Shown here piece after piece: positions 23,601 through 34,711 of a stretch of 64,000 bases of DNA (the stretch's first letter is position 1; each line of letters begins with the position of its first letter). The translations under genes and the position numbers were made by a program. The notes under the pieces were generated by a model, which saw only the letters and a program-made list of their open reading frames with translations, was not told the DNA's origin and made no database searches. Source of the stretch: Heligmosomoides polygyrus polygyrus (Eukaryota > Nematoda > Chromadorea > Rhabditida > Heligmosomidae). The stretch lies in the NCBI GenBank assembly GCA_947396885.1, contig OX377204.1, forward strand, positions 1,798,001-1,862,000, in the 5' to 3' direction.

Positions 23601-26600
23601 GACTCCACTGTTCTTCCTGCCCTAACATACGCCTCAGAGACCTGGGCTATACGAAAGCAGGATGAACACGCGATCAGCGTCGCGCAGCGTGGAATCGAGA
23701 GGACGATGCTCGGAGTGACACGACTCACGCAAGTGAGAGAAGGCCTCCGGAGTTCCGAGCTTCGCCGACGTTCGAAGATCAGAGACGCTGTCGCATGGGC
23801 CAAGTCGTCAAAAATTAGGTGGGCCGGCCACGTAATGCGATTCGTAGACACCCGCTGGACGAGAGCCGTCACAGATTGGATTCCGCGGGATGTCAAAAGA
23901 ACACCAGGACGCCCACCAACGCGTTGGTCGGACTTCTTCGTGAAAGCCCTGAACGACCGATATGACGCTCTTCGTGTCTCTCGAGCGAGGAGGATCCATT
24001 GGACCACTCTGGCACGCGACAGGGACGAATGGAGACGCTGCTGGTGCCCGCTCGAGCAAGTCGATGATCAACGGGACGACAGGTGATACAGGTATATGAA
24101 AGGGAACGTCGTTCACAATACAATGACCACATCTACTACACTGAGTTCCACGAATTCTCAAGAGGGGAAAGATCAGGTCAAAGAAGTCCTCCTGCAGAAT
24201 GGGTTTGACACAATGTTGTGCCGTTGCAGGAAACTTCAACGATGCTCCTATGGTTCTTCTCTGATTATGCTATTCATCACGGATTCTCTTGCTTTGGACA
24301 TTAGCCGTGTAGTCAGACGGTTGGGGTTACTTATAAGTCTTGTATTTCGCCAACCGTCATCTTTGAGGCGCCTACCCTCAACGTCGCGTCTTTACAAGAG
24401 CCAGTGTGAAAGGTCGGATTGCTTAATCTGTGAAGAGGACAGCCAGATTTGCCAAATGAGGTGTGTGGTCTATAGAGTGGACTGTGGACGAATTCTACAT
24501 AGGTGAAACAGCTAGATCACTTGGAAAGAGAGAAAGAGAGTGTACGAGCATTTAAGAGCGCTGCGTAGCCCTCAAAGCTACCCACATAACCAAATCTCAA
24601 ACCACCGCACTCTCAAACACGAGATCCACTGCCACTACTGAGAGTCTTGATTCTCCACAGAAACTATCGCGATTGTTTTTTTAAAATTATTCCTATATGT
24701 AAGGCTTAAAAATCAGTCGATACCAAGCCTTTGTTTCTGTAATCCTTTATCTCCGACTGCCATCGGGGCTCCAGACAGCGCGACAGGAGGTACAACCGCC
24801 CCTGCTGGGGGGGGGGCATGGCGTCAGGAGGTAAAACCGCTGTTCTGCGGACCGGAAACTTTTGTTTTCCGTGTCAGAGGTTTCCTAAGACAGCCGTTAG
24901 ACTCTTGGTGAGGGGGTTGGGGGTGGGTGAGCAAGGGGGGTGAGAGAAAGGTCGCACGCCTCCCAGCAGGGGCTGGTGTACCTCCTGACCGTCCTCCGGG
25001 CTCTCGCGGGCGTCGCGCTGCAATTCCAAAACATTGCGCGGCGAACTCGCGAGACTCCCGATGGCAGTGTCACGGTCGCAGCCGACAGCCAGTTAGCAGC
25101 GGCTCTTTCACCTCCACCTGCTCTATCCGCTTCCCAGCCTTCTCAGCCTTTCCTGCTGTTCCAACTCTTTTTAGCTCTTCCGGTTCTTCTGCCCAACCTT
25201 CCTAGCTTTTCCAGCCCTTTTCAGCTTTCTTAGATTCTCCCGCTCTTGCAGCTCCTAATTTTTATGTCACGTTAACACATTCGCGACGAGAGCGCTCTCG
25301 CGCACAATGCGCGCGACGGCCCGCTGCCTTGTTGGCGCGCGCGGGTGTCCACTCATTTGTGTGGACATCCTCCCTAGCGAGAGTTACTTTCTGTAAGTAA
25401 ATTTTAATCGATCTTTGGAACAAGATCTGAACATTGGTTTGTTACTACAATTTGGGAATTTGAAAAGAAAATCGAACAAAAACATCAAAAAAGGAAGTTT
25501 TCCCCAAAAATTCCCGTCCACACATATGAGTGGACACCGTCCATCGCACCCTCTCCGCTGTCCACTCATATGTGTGGACACCGTCGCGAATGTGTTAATT
25601 GGTTGGGTTCCTATCTAATTTTCTCTGGCTCATGAACACTACGCAATTGACTTTCCACCGACAACATTCGACATCCTTTCTAGACCGCCAGTTCAAATCA
25701 CAACCCTTTCACTTGGTATCCTACTATATATTTTTATAGTGCGTTACTCATACAACTGGTTTAATTACCCAAGTTTGAGACATAAACGCGTCGTCCCGTT
25801 GGTACACGTTGAACACTCGAGAAAAATTCACTGAACCGCCAAAGAAACCTAACAGATAATGTAGTAAAAAAGGAAGCGCTTGAGATAAAGCACTGGAAAC
25901 CATCAATCAACAAGAAGGAAGAAATGAAGTATGCAATGAACCTTATCGGTCTTTGAAGGCGCAGGGCGTGACAGCAGAGGATGATGCGACAATGAGACAC
26001 AACACATACAAGAAAATAGGCAATAAATATTGGGGAAACTTCGAGTTTCACAATTACGAAGAAGAGATGCTTTTTAATCAGTTTTCTTCAGCAAAGCTTG
26101 GACAGCACCAACACCATTTATTGTGTTAGAGGTTTAGAGTCGAGGCCAAAGAAGATGGAATATTAGAAGAACTCCCTTTTTCTAGACGTCGCATGAGATG
26201 TCTATTTAAGATTTGAATATCACCGTGAATAATAATGTAAAAGATTTCTCATCATTTCGATGTAGCGGTCAAGGTGCAGAATGCTAAACGCCAATGTGCC
26301 GGATGTATACGATGTTGAACTCCGCATGGAGAATGAGAACGAATATTCAGTGGCAAGTATACGAGTGAATAAATATGCTAACCATACACGTCCTTCTGGT
26401 AATAGCGGCTTCCATCTTTTGAATGTCCACCTTAAAAGTAATTGGATCCACTGGCACTCGAACTGCACGCATTCTGAAGACTTCGGCCGCCTTTGTAAAG
26501 GCTGCGTGCGCCGATGTGGGAATCACCCTGGAATATTAGCGTTTCACATAAGTTACAGTTTTTGAAGAGTATAGGTAGTATTTGAGTTGTCTTCAGCTAA

Positions 26601-29600
26601 AAAGTTAACACTCACATTTCTGGGAACGAAATCCCTCTTTTTAAAGCTCTATTTCTGTGGGCTAAACAAGCGAGGAGTATCGATATAGTGCCGCCAGTTG
26701 ACATCTAAATGCGAGTGTAGAGACCTTCCCTAGTAGAATTTCACTTCATAGCACTTACAGTTCCGCAGCCTTCATCACCAGCACGCATTAATGAACAGCA
26801 CATGCGAACCACTTCGGCTTCCATTTTCCGAACGCCCGGGAACAGCTTTGGCCATAAAGGATTTGACCAGGCGAACTTCTTAAACACCTGCAAGAAATGA
26901 CCTTCCTAAAGGATGAGAAGTTTCTCTTGATCTCACGCGGTTCTACGCTAAAAGTACCTATTGAAATAATACGCACTTCTCCGTACACCCTCATTTCCTC
27001 CGTGTCTTTCTCGTCGTTGAACACGGCACCAGAAACGCGACCCTCGAGATACCGAGGTCCTTCTGAAATTGCTTTCACTTTCCTATAAACAAATTGAAGG
27101 AGGACTCTTTTTTTTGTTCCAGTGGTATGCAGCGCCCATGTCTGAGCTACGTGCGGGTAGATTTCGAGTTTTTCTTGAAAAGTGCAAAAAGGTTGGGCTG
27201 GTCGAGTGGCTTTGGCAAGCGTACACGATTATTCCTGCGCATTCACTTTGATTTGATAATCCTTTATTTGATTGTTAAGTGATAAGAGATTCTAATAACC
27301 GTCCTCCTAATATTAGTACCAAGAGCATTGTTCTTTGCTGTAAATATCTAAATAATGTTTCCTGGGCTTCTACAACATCCAAGCTCGTCGACTTTATCGA
27401 GTAAGTTTTCTTTTATCTCGAGAGGTTCTGCTGTCGAGTAGATAACCATTTTGCCCTCGTCCTTTTTCCGATATTCCTTTCTTGCCGGAATTGACCGTTA
27501 TCCATGCTAATCGGTAAGGGTGGTGGCAAATAATATTCTTCGAGAAATCGCCGCTATTGCTCTTCCATACGGATTAACTATAAACGCTGAAAAGACAAAG
27601 GCGCTCACAACCGATGGCTCACCATGCACACCCTACTTGGACAACTCGAAAAACAAGTCGCGGAGTTCAAGTACCTCGGTTCTATAGTTCAGCAAAACAA
27701 AGTCTCATGCACCGCGGAAATCCACAGCAGAATTGACAAGGCTGCGACCTTCAGCTCACTAATCTGGTGTCTATAAAGGATACACAACGTGTCGCTCGCT
27801 CGCAACAAAAATGCGCGTATTTCGATCCATTGTGATGCCAATATTGCTTTATGGTGCGGAAACATGGGTACTTCTGAAAGTTGATTTGCAGAAGCTAGAA
27901 GTCTTCCACATGAGGTGCGTCAGACGTGTAATAAACGTCTCAATTCGCGGTCGGATTAAGAACGACAATATCTGCAAGTCCTGCTGCAACCAGCCCACTG
28001 TCGAATCCGAAATCCAAAAACGCAGGCTACGGTGGTTTGGACATGTAAGTCGAATGTCGGCTCAACGAACACCCAACAAATTGCTGCAAAGAATCAGACC
28101 AAGTGAATGGAAAGTCCAGCGAGCTGCACCAAAGAAGACATGGATAAAACAAATACAAAACGACTTGAGTAAACGAGGCTTGTGTTTAGAGCGCGGTAGT
28201 GAAATGCCTCTGGATCGTCTGGCATGGCAAAGCTTTATCCGTGACTCTCATCACTCCATGGCACCCACAGGGACGTTATTGGCTACGAGGACGCCCATAA
28301 ACCTGACGCCCGCTAATGGGGAGTGTGTTTTCAATCGGTGAGGGACCCATACACACGAAGCACGCGTTTTTGCCACGCCATCATCGACCTGGCCCGAGGC
28401 ATGTGACCAAAATTAAGTAAACGTTCCGTACCGCTCTATTCTTATCAAAGTAACGGTCACCATCCAGAAACCTTAGAAACAAAGAGCGCCCACTAGAGGC
28501 CAGATTCATCAACCGCTTACCGCCATCTAACGGTGAAAATACTGCCACTGCCAAACCTAAACTTAATAAGGTGCCGAGTAGCAAGGAATGCTAATGAGTG
28601 TCATATCAAGGGGTTTGGCGGTATTTTCTTGGCCAGATGGCGGTAGGCGGTTGACAAATCTGACCCAGGGGCTGTTTAAATAAGTAACACACCTAGTTTG
28701 TTGTATTCCTCGATAAGCTTGATAAGATCGTCAGCAGCTACAGCTTCCGTTGGAATCATGTCGAGGAACGGTAGATCGCCATCCTTTTCGTGCAATGTCT
28801 GCTCTAGTACATATTTGATTTCACTGACTTCTTTCTGAAAAAAGACGTTGAAGGCAATGTTGTTGTATACTAACGACTACAACGCAGGCCGCGTTGTAGT
28901 CGATGCACTGTAGAGATTTGTTCAAGTGCTCCTATAGAATTAACGTATTTTGTGGTTTTAATGGTGGTCGTAATTGCAGGATGTGCCTGTTCAGATCCAG
29001 GTAGCGCGCCGCCACTCCCGCCATCTCCCCTGATTACGGTAGCGTGGCGGATTGTAGAGTGTGCCTCGGACGAAGTATATTGAATGAAATGAGCAGACTA
29101 TGCGCCGCGGAGCAGACTTTCTGTGGTCGGGTTGTGATTAAGATTATTGTTGATTAGTTTGTTCACTTTGTGATCTTCTTTCACATTACTCTTCTAGTAT
29201 TCATATGGGCGTTGAGTCACCCTAGGGGGGCTTCGCCTAATAATACATTCTAACGATGGCAATGAATATCGTATTAGACTCATTCACATGCTAGTAAACA
29301 CAACGCCTAACTGATATACTATGATATAAAATATAGTGTACTATAAAACAAGCGAAAGAAAGCCCATAGAAAAATGGAAAGGAAAACCAGGCCTGAGCGA
29401 AACCTATGAAGCAGGCGTAGTCTAAAGATGTGTAAAAAGAAAGGAACATGATGTGTTGCTCTTTCTTCCACGTCGTCTTTGTAATCACAGAAGCGTCATG
29501 TTACCATCATATTTTCAGCTGTTTTCCTTGCATTCGTTGTTATTTACCACTCAGAGTCACTTTTAAGTGAGCTGCTTTTGTTTCTTTGAATTTTTTCTTT

Positions 29601-31151
29601 GTTTCCGTCATTATTGCTTTCGTGATTTGTGTTACCTGACATACAATATGATGAGCTCATGTTTGCCCTGCCATTGTTTGCAAGACAATTTTTGTCTGTA
29701 TTTTCTATTGCAAGGAACATCCACTGCCCTACGATGAACGCGGAAAAGAAGGATACAGAGCAGGAATAGGAAAGAGTCGGATCTCATCAGTTCTACGGTG
29801 TCGGCGGCATTGCCCAAAAGGCGCGCGCATTAGGGGAGGATCGATAGGAGGCGGCGGGGGTGGAGCTTGTCACCAGTAGGCCGCATAAAAGGGCGCCCCC
29901 CGAGCCGCCAGAGTGAGTCGCCGCTGGAGCGCGCGCAACGCGTCGCAGTCGACCAGGGAGCCGCCAAGCGCCAGCGCCATCGCCTTGGGAGGACGTCGGC
30001 ATTGGCTCGCCGGCCGCCTCGCCTTCGCCGTTTCTTGTATCGACGTGTCTTCCTATTGCTGTCTACTGACGGTTGTTATTGTAGTAATGAACTGTTCCTA
30101 CTTGGACTTGTGCTCCTGTTCGGCGTTTAGTCGCTGGTGTGCTGGAATAGGAACCCCATGCATTACAACGGCAACAATGCGCACTCTGCTCAACTCCCCT
30201 CGTAATGAAATCTCACCCGAGGCGGGCGCGGCACATCATATGGCTACGGTAATTGTACGTGTCGCTTCGCTTTCTACAGCAGTCCTAACGCTCCCATCTT
30301 GGCTTAGGGCCTGTTCATACTTCGCGACAGCAGCGACAAGAGCGATGAGAGCGCAACGTGCGTTGTGCGCAGCGCGTGGAAGTATGAACAAGCAAAAGCA
30401 GCGACTGGAGCGACTGGAGCGAATGCGTTCTTGTTGCTCTAGTCGCTCCAGTCGCGAAGTATAAACAGGCCCTCACTTCTTACACACATTCGAGTTAAAT
30501 CTGCTACTACGTTCGCGCGCAACCCGTGCTTCTCCTCGTCCCCTCCCCCCTCCATGCGGTTCAAAACATGCCGTCAGTGCTCGACGAGTATACAGTTGAT
30601 TTCGCGATTCCGAAAATGTATCGTGCATTTAGCTAGCTCTAGTAGAGAAAACTCGAAGGACAAACCAGATCACCCTTGTTGGAAACTTACTTTTGGGTGA
30701 GCATACAAGCTGCAGTGATCGGCAAATCAAAACGGATTATTTCCTCATGCGTTACTTGTGCTGTAAAAATCTAAAGAGCAGAAGACCAACCTTTATCTTT
30801 GCCTTTACGGATGGAATTCGCCTGAGAAGGGAGAACAGTCGAGTCATGAACCGTCGCTTGAGACCTGTAAAATACTACAAAAACTTCTGAGATACTATAT
30901 TAGGAAGCCACTTTGAAGCCATTGAGCCTATCTCTTATGGGATGACTCGACCGAAAGAGTCCGTTATATGCAATGAGTCCGTTATATGGTCAGTACAAGT
31001 TACCTATGTCGTCTCTGTGCATGTTCCACAAGTTTACTAATGCGTAGGTAGATACTACAGCAACGGACGTCAGCAGCAGTGGATCGATGCTTTGAAGCGA
31101 CCTTGCAAGGTGACCGTGAGCATGCTGGATTAAATCCGTAGCCAAATCCAT
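14602..31151 (-). CDS. spl-1: Sphingosine-1-phosphate lyase, complete 14-exon gene
   Basis: Exons on the minus strand: 31151-31004, 30864-30791, 28834-28693, 27062-26977, 26887-26759, 26704-26616, 26527-26383, 22348-22274, 22218-22096, 22038-21918, 20934-20817, 20441-20295, 18959-18839, 14709-14602. All 13 junctions keep phase; the sum is 1626 bp, 541 residues. The enzyme is a PLP-dependent ER-membrane lyase that cleaves sphingosine-1-phosphate to hexadecenal and phosphoethanolamine. Seen: a hydrophobic segment at residues 22-43 ([15 protein letters not shown]), [67 protein letters not shown] and the PLP lysine in SISADTHK (about K337), then [14 protein letters not shown]. Odd: the usual TSGGTES reads STGGTIS. 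The start ATG fits family length. Orthology to spl-1 rather than its paralogues is inferred. Confidence 0.95.
14815..15030. repeat. Terminal fragments of a Penelope/retroelement
   Basis: Inverted words flank this stretch: gatctttattggctaacg (about 14851-14868) and cgttagccaataaagatc (about 14990-15007), with the repeated gccgaaacg between. They resemble the terminal segments of Penelope-like copies. It lies in the last lyase intron, directly left of the RTE target duplication. Confidence 0.5.
15205..17322 (-). pseudogene. RTE ORF: endonuclease plus reverse transcriptase, frameshifted
   Basis: The 705-residue frame starts [14 protein letters not shown]. An endonuclease/exonuclease/phosphatase domain occupies about residues 27-275 ([36 protein letters not shown]). 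The reverse transcriptase follows from about residue 490 ([55 protein letters not shown]). Near 15237 one base is missing compared with the copy at 46126. The catalytic FADD box therefore lies in the next frame (15029-15280, [12 protein letters not shown]) and this frame ends in a short false tail. The C-terminal third is separated by the inversion. It cannot act as it stands. Confidence 0.9.
17844..18476 (+). pseudogene. RTE ORF C-terminal part, detached by inversion
   Basis: The plus-strand frame runs from [11 protein letters not shown] through [25 protein letters not shown] and [16 protein letters not shown] to the stop at 18474-18476. An ATG-initiated frame opens earlier, at 17424, but 17424-17843 is the element's own 5' UTR read backwards, so that longer frame is an accident of the inversion. 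Confidence 0.9.
18705..18830. repeat. Purine-rich gaagatgatg simple repeat
   Basis: Degenerate gaa/gat triplets run just past exon 13 of the lyase gene, on its intron side. Confidence 0.8.
19448..20240 (-). repeat. SINE family 1 copy split by a solo LTR
   Basis: The tail half is 19448-19626 and the head half 20118-20240, both minus strand. Joined, they give one normal copy: ccaattcacc from the left half runs into actccgaaggg from the right half. The interruption is the LTR at 19627-20117. All of it lies in lyase intron 12. Confidence 0.85.
19627..20117. mobile_element. Solo LTR, 491 bp, with 5-bp target duplication
   Basis: It starts tgtcgcatatgcg and ends gaatgcaaca, giving the TG...CA ends of an LTR (tgtcg against caaca inverted). 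The flanks are cacca at 19622-19626 and cacca at 20118-20122, a 5-bp duplication. An aataaa signal lies near 19890. No internal retroviral-type genes are present, so the body was lost by LTR recombination. The size and 5-bp duplication fit Ty3/Gypsy or BEL/Pao; which one cannot be told. Confidence 0.88.
22551..24660 (+). mobile_element. Penelope-like element, decayed, split by an RTE
   Basis: The left part, 22551-22801, has frames with [11 protein letters not shown] and [16 protein letters not shown] sequence (end of a Penelope reverse transcriptase). The right part, 24105-24660, continues with [28 protein letters not shown], the cysteine linker [12 protein letters not shown] and a decayed GIY-YIG domain with [20 protein letters not shown]. 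The parts join across the RTE insertion at the duplicated gtatatgaaaggg. Several frameshifts are present. It lies in lyase intron 7. Confidence 0.82.
22802..24104 (+). mobile_element. Internally deleted RTE with 13-bp target duplication
   Basis: The direct repeat gtatatgaaaggg occurs at 22802-22814 and 24092-24104. The element (22815-24091) starts at cctcattcccctgacccc and ends in the ggtgatacagg tail. It encodes [11 protein letters not shown] and the first half of the endonuclease up to AFYVELE, then jumps in frame to [12 protein letters not shown] in the late RT region and continues open to the stop at 24084-24086. The join lies at a shared gagctggag/ggagcgaatg patch. All RT catalytic motifs and the SDH part of the endonuclease are lost. 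The 511-residue frame from 22551 starts in Penelope sequence, so its first 100 or so residues are not RTE. Confidence 0.93.
25272..25598. mobile_element. piggyBac-like MITE flanked by TTAA
   Basis: TTAA occurs at 25272-25275 and 25595-25598. The inner ends are perfect 13-bp inverted repeats, cacattcgcgacg and cgtcgcgaatgtg. Inside lie further inverted words around gtccactcat and atgagtggac. It is 319 bp with no ORF. TTAA duplication is the hallmark of piggyBac transposition; the assignment is by that and the ends only. It lies in lyase intron 7. Confidence 0.85.
27536..28341 (+). mobile_element. RTE-like element of a second family, 3' fragment
   Basis: Frames give [20 protein letters not shown], then from 27811 an open run with [29 protein letters not shown] and [12 protein letters not shown], the C-terminal region of a reverse-transcriptase ORF. 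Near 27650-27800 frames are broken. It resembles 33600-33900 closely. It lies in lyase intron 3. Confidence 0.85.
28497..28666. repeat. Hairpin MITE, relative of 11253-11424
   Basis: The left end ggccagattcatcaaccgc and the right end gcggttgacaaatctgaccc are inverted, and the arms continue with ccgccatctaacggtgaaaa against its mirror. No coding capacity. It lies in lyase intron 3. Confidence 0.8.
30304..30475. repeat. Hairpin MITE with gggcctgttcatactt ends
   Basis: The ends ttagggcctgttcatacttc and gaagtataaacaggccct are inverted and the interior (gcgactggagcgactggagc) is also mirrored. It belongs to the same superfamily as the arrays at 4.3 kb and 13.3 kb. It lies in lyase intron 2. Confidence 0.85.
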
Positions 31152-31479
31152 ATCCTTAAAACTGACACATACATTGGAATAAACGCAAGGTCTTGTATAG
31201 AAGTGTGAAAAAAGACAGTCAGTAAAAATTGTTGCATAGAATTACTCTTGAAACGACGAAACGTAAAACAAATGTTGATTCTGCAAGCCGTCGACTCTAA
31301 AGTCCTTCTCACACTTTTGCAGCAAAGCGGCACGCGGCAGGCGGCAAAACTGTCGCGTCGTAGTGAGAGGACAACGTGGCACTCATTCTCAGTTTTGCCG
31401 ATCCACATCATTGCTAACGCAGTTTCACTATCATTATCATAATCACTATTAGTTTCAATTTTAAGTCCCCCGCCGCGAT

Positions 31480-33970
31480 CGTCTTGCGTCATGGAACGTC
31501 CGAACAGCCTCTCAAGTAGGACAGAAGGAGATTATCGCACGTGAGCTCGTCAGATACAAAGTGAGTATAGCTGTGCTATCCGAGCTACGGCTCACTGAGT
31601 CCCGACAGACAAAGATACTTGTCCCCCACGGAAACGCTCAGGTTACGTGGTTCTACTCAGGCGGTGGCAAGCATACGGAAGGCGTCGGATTTGCGTTGGA
31701 CGAAAGGATATCTGACTGCGTACTGGCGTTTCAGTCAATCCCCAGTCGATTAGCAGAATTCACGCTTGCTGTCACAGTCCGAACACACATGTTCTCAGCA
31801 TGTACCCAACGGAGATCATCTTCTACACCAACTTGCACGCGGCTATTGATTTGTTCCCCAAAACAGATGTGATTGCTTGCTGGAGAATTTAACGCTCGTG
31901 TTGACGTTCGGTTAGGAAGAGGTACTTGGACAACATGGTAAAAGTGAACTCAACGACAATGGTGTTCGCCTACTGGCATTCGCTGACGCAAATGGATTAT
32001 TTATCGGGATCAGCATCTTCCAACATAAACAGAAGCACCAGCTAATGTGGCGTGCACCGAATAGTAGTGAATCTGCACTTGTGAACCATTTCCTCGTGAA
32101 CAGGCGATTTAGAACATCTATCAGCGACACACGAGTAAAGCGTAGTGCTGACTGCGGGTCCGATCACCATCTCGTGTATGCCAGAATACGGCTCAGATTG
32201 CAGAAGAAAAAAGGAAGCACCACGCATGCCGTACGACGGAACTGGTCGACCCTCTCCGAATCAACATCATGACTACAATTCCAAATAAAGCTGGCGAGTC
32301 ACTTTGCAGAAAAGTTTGATGTAGACGAAAAGGAATGTAAGTTCACGAGCGCGTATGTAAAAGCGCAGAGAAAGTTTGCCTAATTGTTAGGCACCGCGCA
32401 CAACCCTGGGTCCCAAAAGCGGGAATAGATCTCATCGCCCTCGGAAACATGCAAAACTTGTAAACCGTAAACGATACGTCCAGATTAACCCGATGCCAGC
32501 CTGAACTTGAGCGTGAAGCTTATTGGAATTCTGTAGCAGAACAAGCAGAGGGCGCCGCTCGTAGAAATGAATTTCAAACTCTCTATGCTACGCTGAAGAA
32601 CCTTGAAGGAAAGAAAAAGCCGACAAACGAAAATACTAAAAAGCTGATGAAGCTTCACAAAATCATCCGAAGAGATCTTCCAACAATGGAAGGAAATCTT
32701 CGAGAGAGTGTACAACCACGCTGCTCCAGGAAACCCTCAGATTGCACTACTGTTGGTCCTTATTCCAGAGGCAGTCGCGTCGGATAGTGCATCCGTCAAA
32801 GAGGGGGTTGCTAAAGCTATAAGGCTGTTACGAAACAACAAAGCTGCCGGAATGAAGTGCGTGAAATGTTGAATGCTGGTGGAGATGTACTGATCACCAT
32901 TCCTTGTTGAAATTAATCTAGAGAGCAGAGAAAATTCCTACGGCATGGAAACAGACCGTTGTCATATCAGTTCTGAATAAAGTTGCGAGTGGGAATGCAA
33001 GAACTACTGCGGAATACGCCTGCTTTCTATAACAAGAAAGGTGTCCACAGATGTACTTAAAGCAAAGCTGCAGAAGCAACATGAACGTGACACCGTCAGA
33101 GAGGAGCAAGCCGGCTTTCGTCCGGTAAGGGGCTTCTGTGATCATATGTTCTCTTTTCGGCAGATAATAAAGGAGCGCATACGATGTGGCAAACGAATGA
33201 TCAATGTATTTATAGACTTTGAGCAGAATTCGATAGTGGCCAGCTCTTTGGAGTGTATTGGAATCAGAACATATTGCACCGAAAATCGTACGTTGCTACA
33301 GGAGACTTACGCCAACTGCTATAGCTTTGTGCATGTACGAGAAGGAACTTCAAATGTGTTTTTAATACGATCTGGTGTGAGGTAGCGATGCGTATTCGCG
33401 CCGTTGCTGTTCAGTAGTGTGGTCGATACAATTATGCGGGAAGTATTTAGCGGACGATAAGTTTGGAGTTCAGGAGGAGTTCAAGTTTGGAGAAGATCAA
33501 ATCGTCACAGGCTTAATGTTCGCTGACGATGGTACTATCTTCGTAGACAGTGATGCAGAGGCAAATGATATTCTTCAAGAGATTGTCGTTATAGCTCTTT
33601 TTACGGACTAACTATAAACGCTGAAAAAACAAAGACGCTCACAACCGACGGCTCACCTTGCACATCCTACCTAGAAAACTCCCAGGTAGAACAAATAGAG
33701 GACTTCAATTGCCTCGGTTCTGTAGTGCAGCAGAACAAAGTCGTGTTCTCCACGGAAATCCACAGCAGGATTAGCAAGGCTAGATGGGCTTCGGCTCACT
33801 AACATGGTGTCTATGGAGGAGAGACAACGTATCGCTGACAACAAAGATAAGGGTGCTTCGATCCATCGTGATGTCAACACTGCTTTATGGTTACCGAGGT
33901 TGTTACAGCACTTTATTCTGCTTACGTTTCGCCTTCGTCGGAGCATGGAAGAGTCCAAATAGCATTTGAA
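31480..33970 (+). mobile_element. RTE-like element of the second family, long but decayed
   Basis: Endonuclease-derived pieces come first (GVRLLAFADANGLF, then SADCGSDHHLVYARIRLRL near 32140-32210, with the SDH motif). Reverse-transcriptase pieces follow (REEQAGFRPVRGFCDHMF near 33100, NVFIDFEQ, LMFADDGTIFVDSDAEAND near 33510-33570, and a C-terminal part). Many frameshifts and stops make it a fossil. It begins about 330 bp upstream of the lyase start codon, so the lyase promoter lies in or near this boundary. Confidence 0.88.
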
Positions 33971-34450
33971 GAACTACTCCCCAGATTTCGATTCTTGTTA
34001 CAAAAAAAAATTCAAAGGTCAGTGGAAAGAAAAAAGCGATGTGGAGAAACGACGAAGGGCTAACTTTTGTGGTGGATGCCGAGGAACTCCAACAGTCACC
34101 GTCAGACGGAGGTGAACTTCGGTGAAAGCTTTAAGCTCAAGGTACCACCTGTTCTAAGGACCTGTAGGTCAAAACCCACAGAGGCCGACAAAGTCTGCCA
34201 GTTGTTGCGTCACCGCTACGCACTCGTCTGTGCGATTGACCTTGGGGTTTCGTGATGCGATCCAGAATGCCTCTAGCGTTTTCCGGGTGGATACGTCACT
34301 CTCTCGTACAACGATCCTGAAAGCCACGTGAACTATTGCGCCGCCATGGCAGTCTACCCTGTACGCGCCCATTGGAGTCGATCTCTCCGACCTCCTAAGG
34401 CCGTCTAGATGCTCCTTCACCCTTATACACAGCGGCCTTCCCGTTTTTTG
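33880..34450 (-). mobile_element. Penelope-like element, GIY-YIG end, minus strand
   Basis: On the minus strand the frame reads TGRPLCIRVKEHLDGLRRSE and TRKTLEAFWIASRNPKVNR and ends VGLCGF with the stop near 34169, matching the copy at 12.7 kb. It is truncated at the front (the frame loses similarity above about 34450). The flank 33890-34000 holds the tttcgccttcgtcgg terminal word. Confidence 0.8.
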
Positions 34451-34711
34451 ATTACGAGGCCGCCCTCCAACCTGAAGCTCGCTAATGGAAGCAAGTAAGT
34501 AAGTATGTAAGTAAGACTGTTTTATTGTGATAAGAAATAATGCGGCTAAAAAATTTGTATTCAATTATATTTGATTTTCTTAACATATTTGTTTCCATTC
34601 ATGTTAACATTATATCTTTGTTCTTATGGTAGTAAAGCTCCAGGTAGTTGGTAAATACTGTAATATACATTATCGGTGATTCATCGACAAATTGTAATCT
34701 GGTGCACATAT

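Noticed and set aside
26220..26382. Extra lyase exon ([19 protein letters not shown] on minus strand)
   Set aside because: It resembles the TSGGT block, but that block is already found in the right order at 26704-26616, and this one lies after exon 7. It is probably chance or a decayed duplicate.
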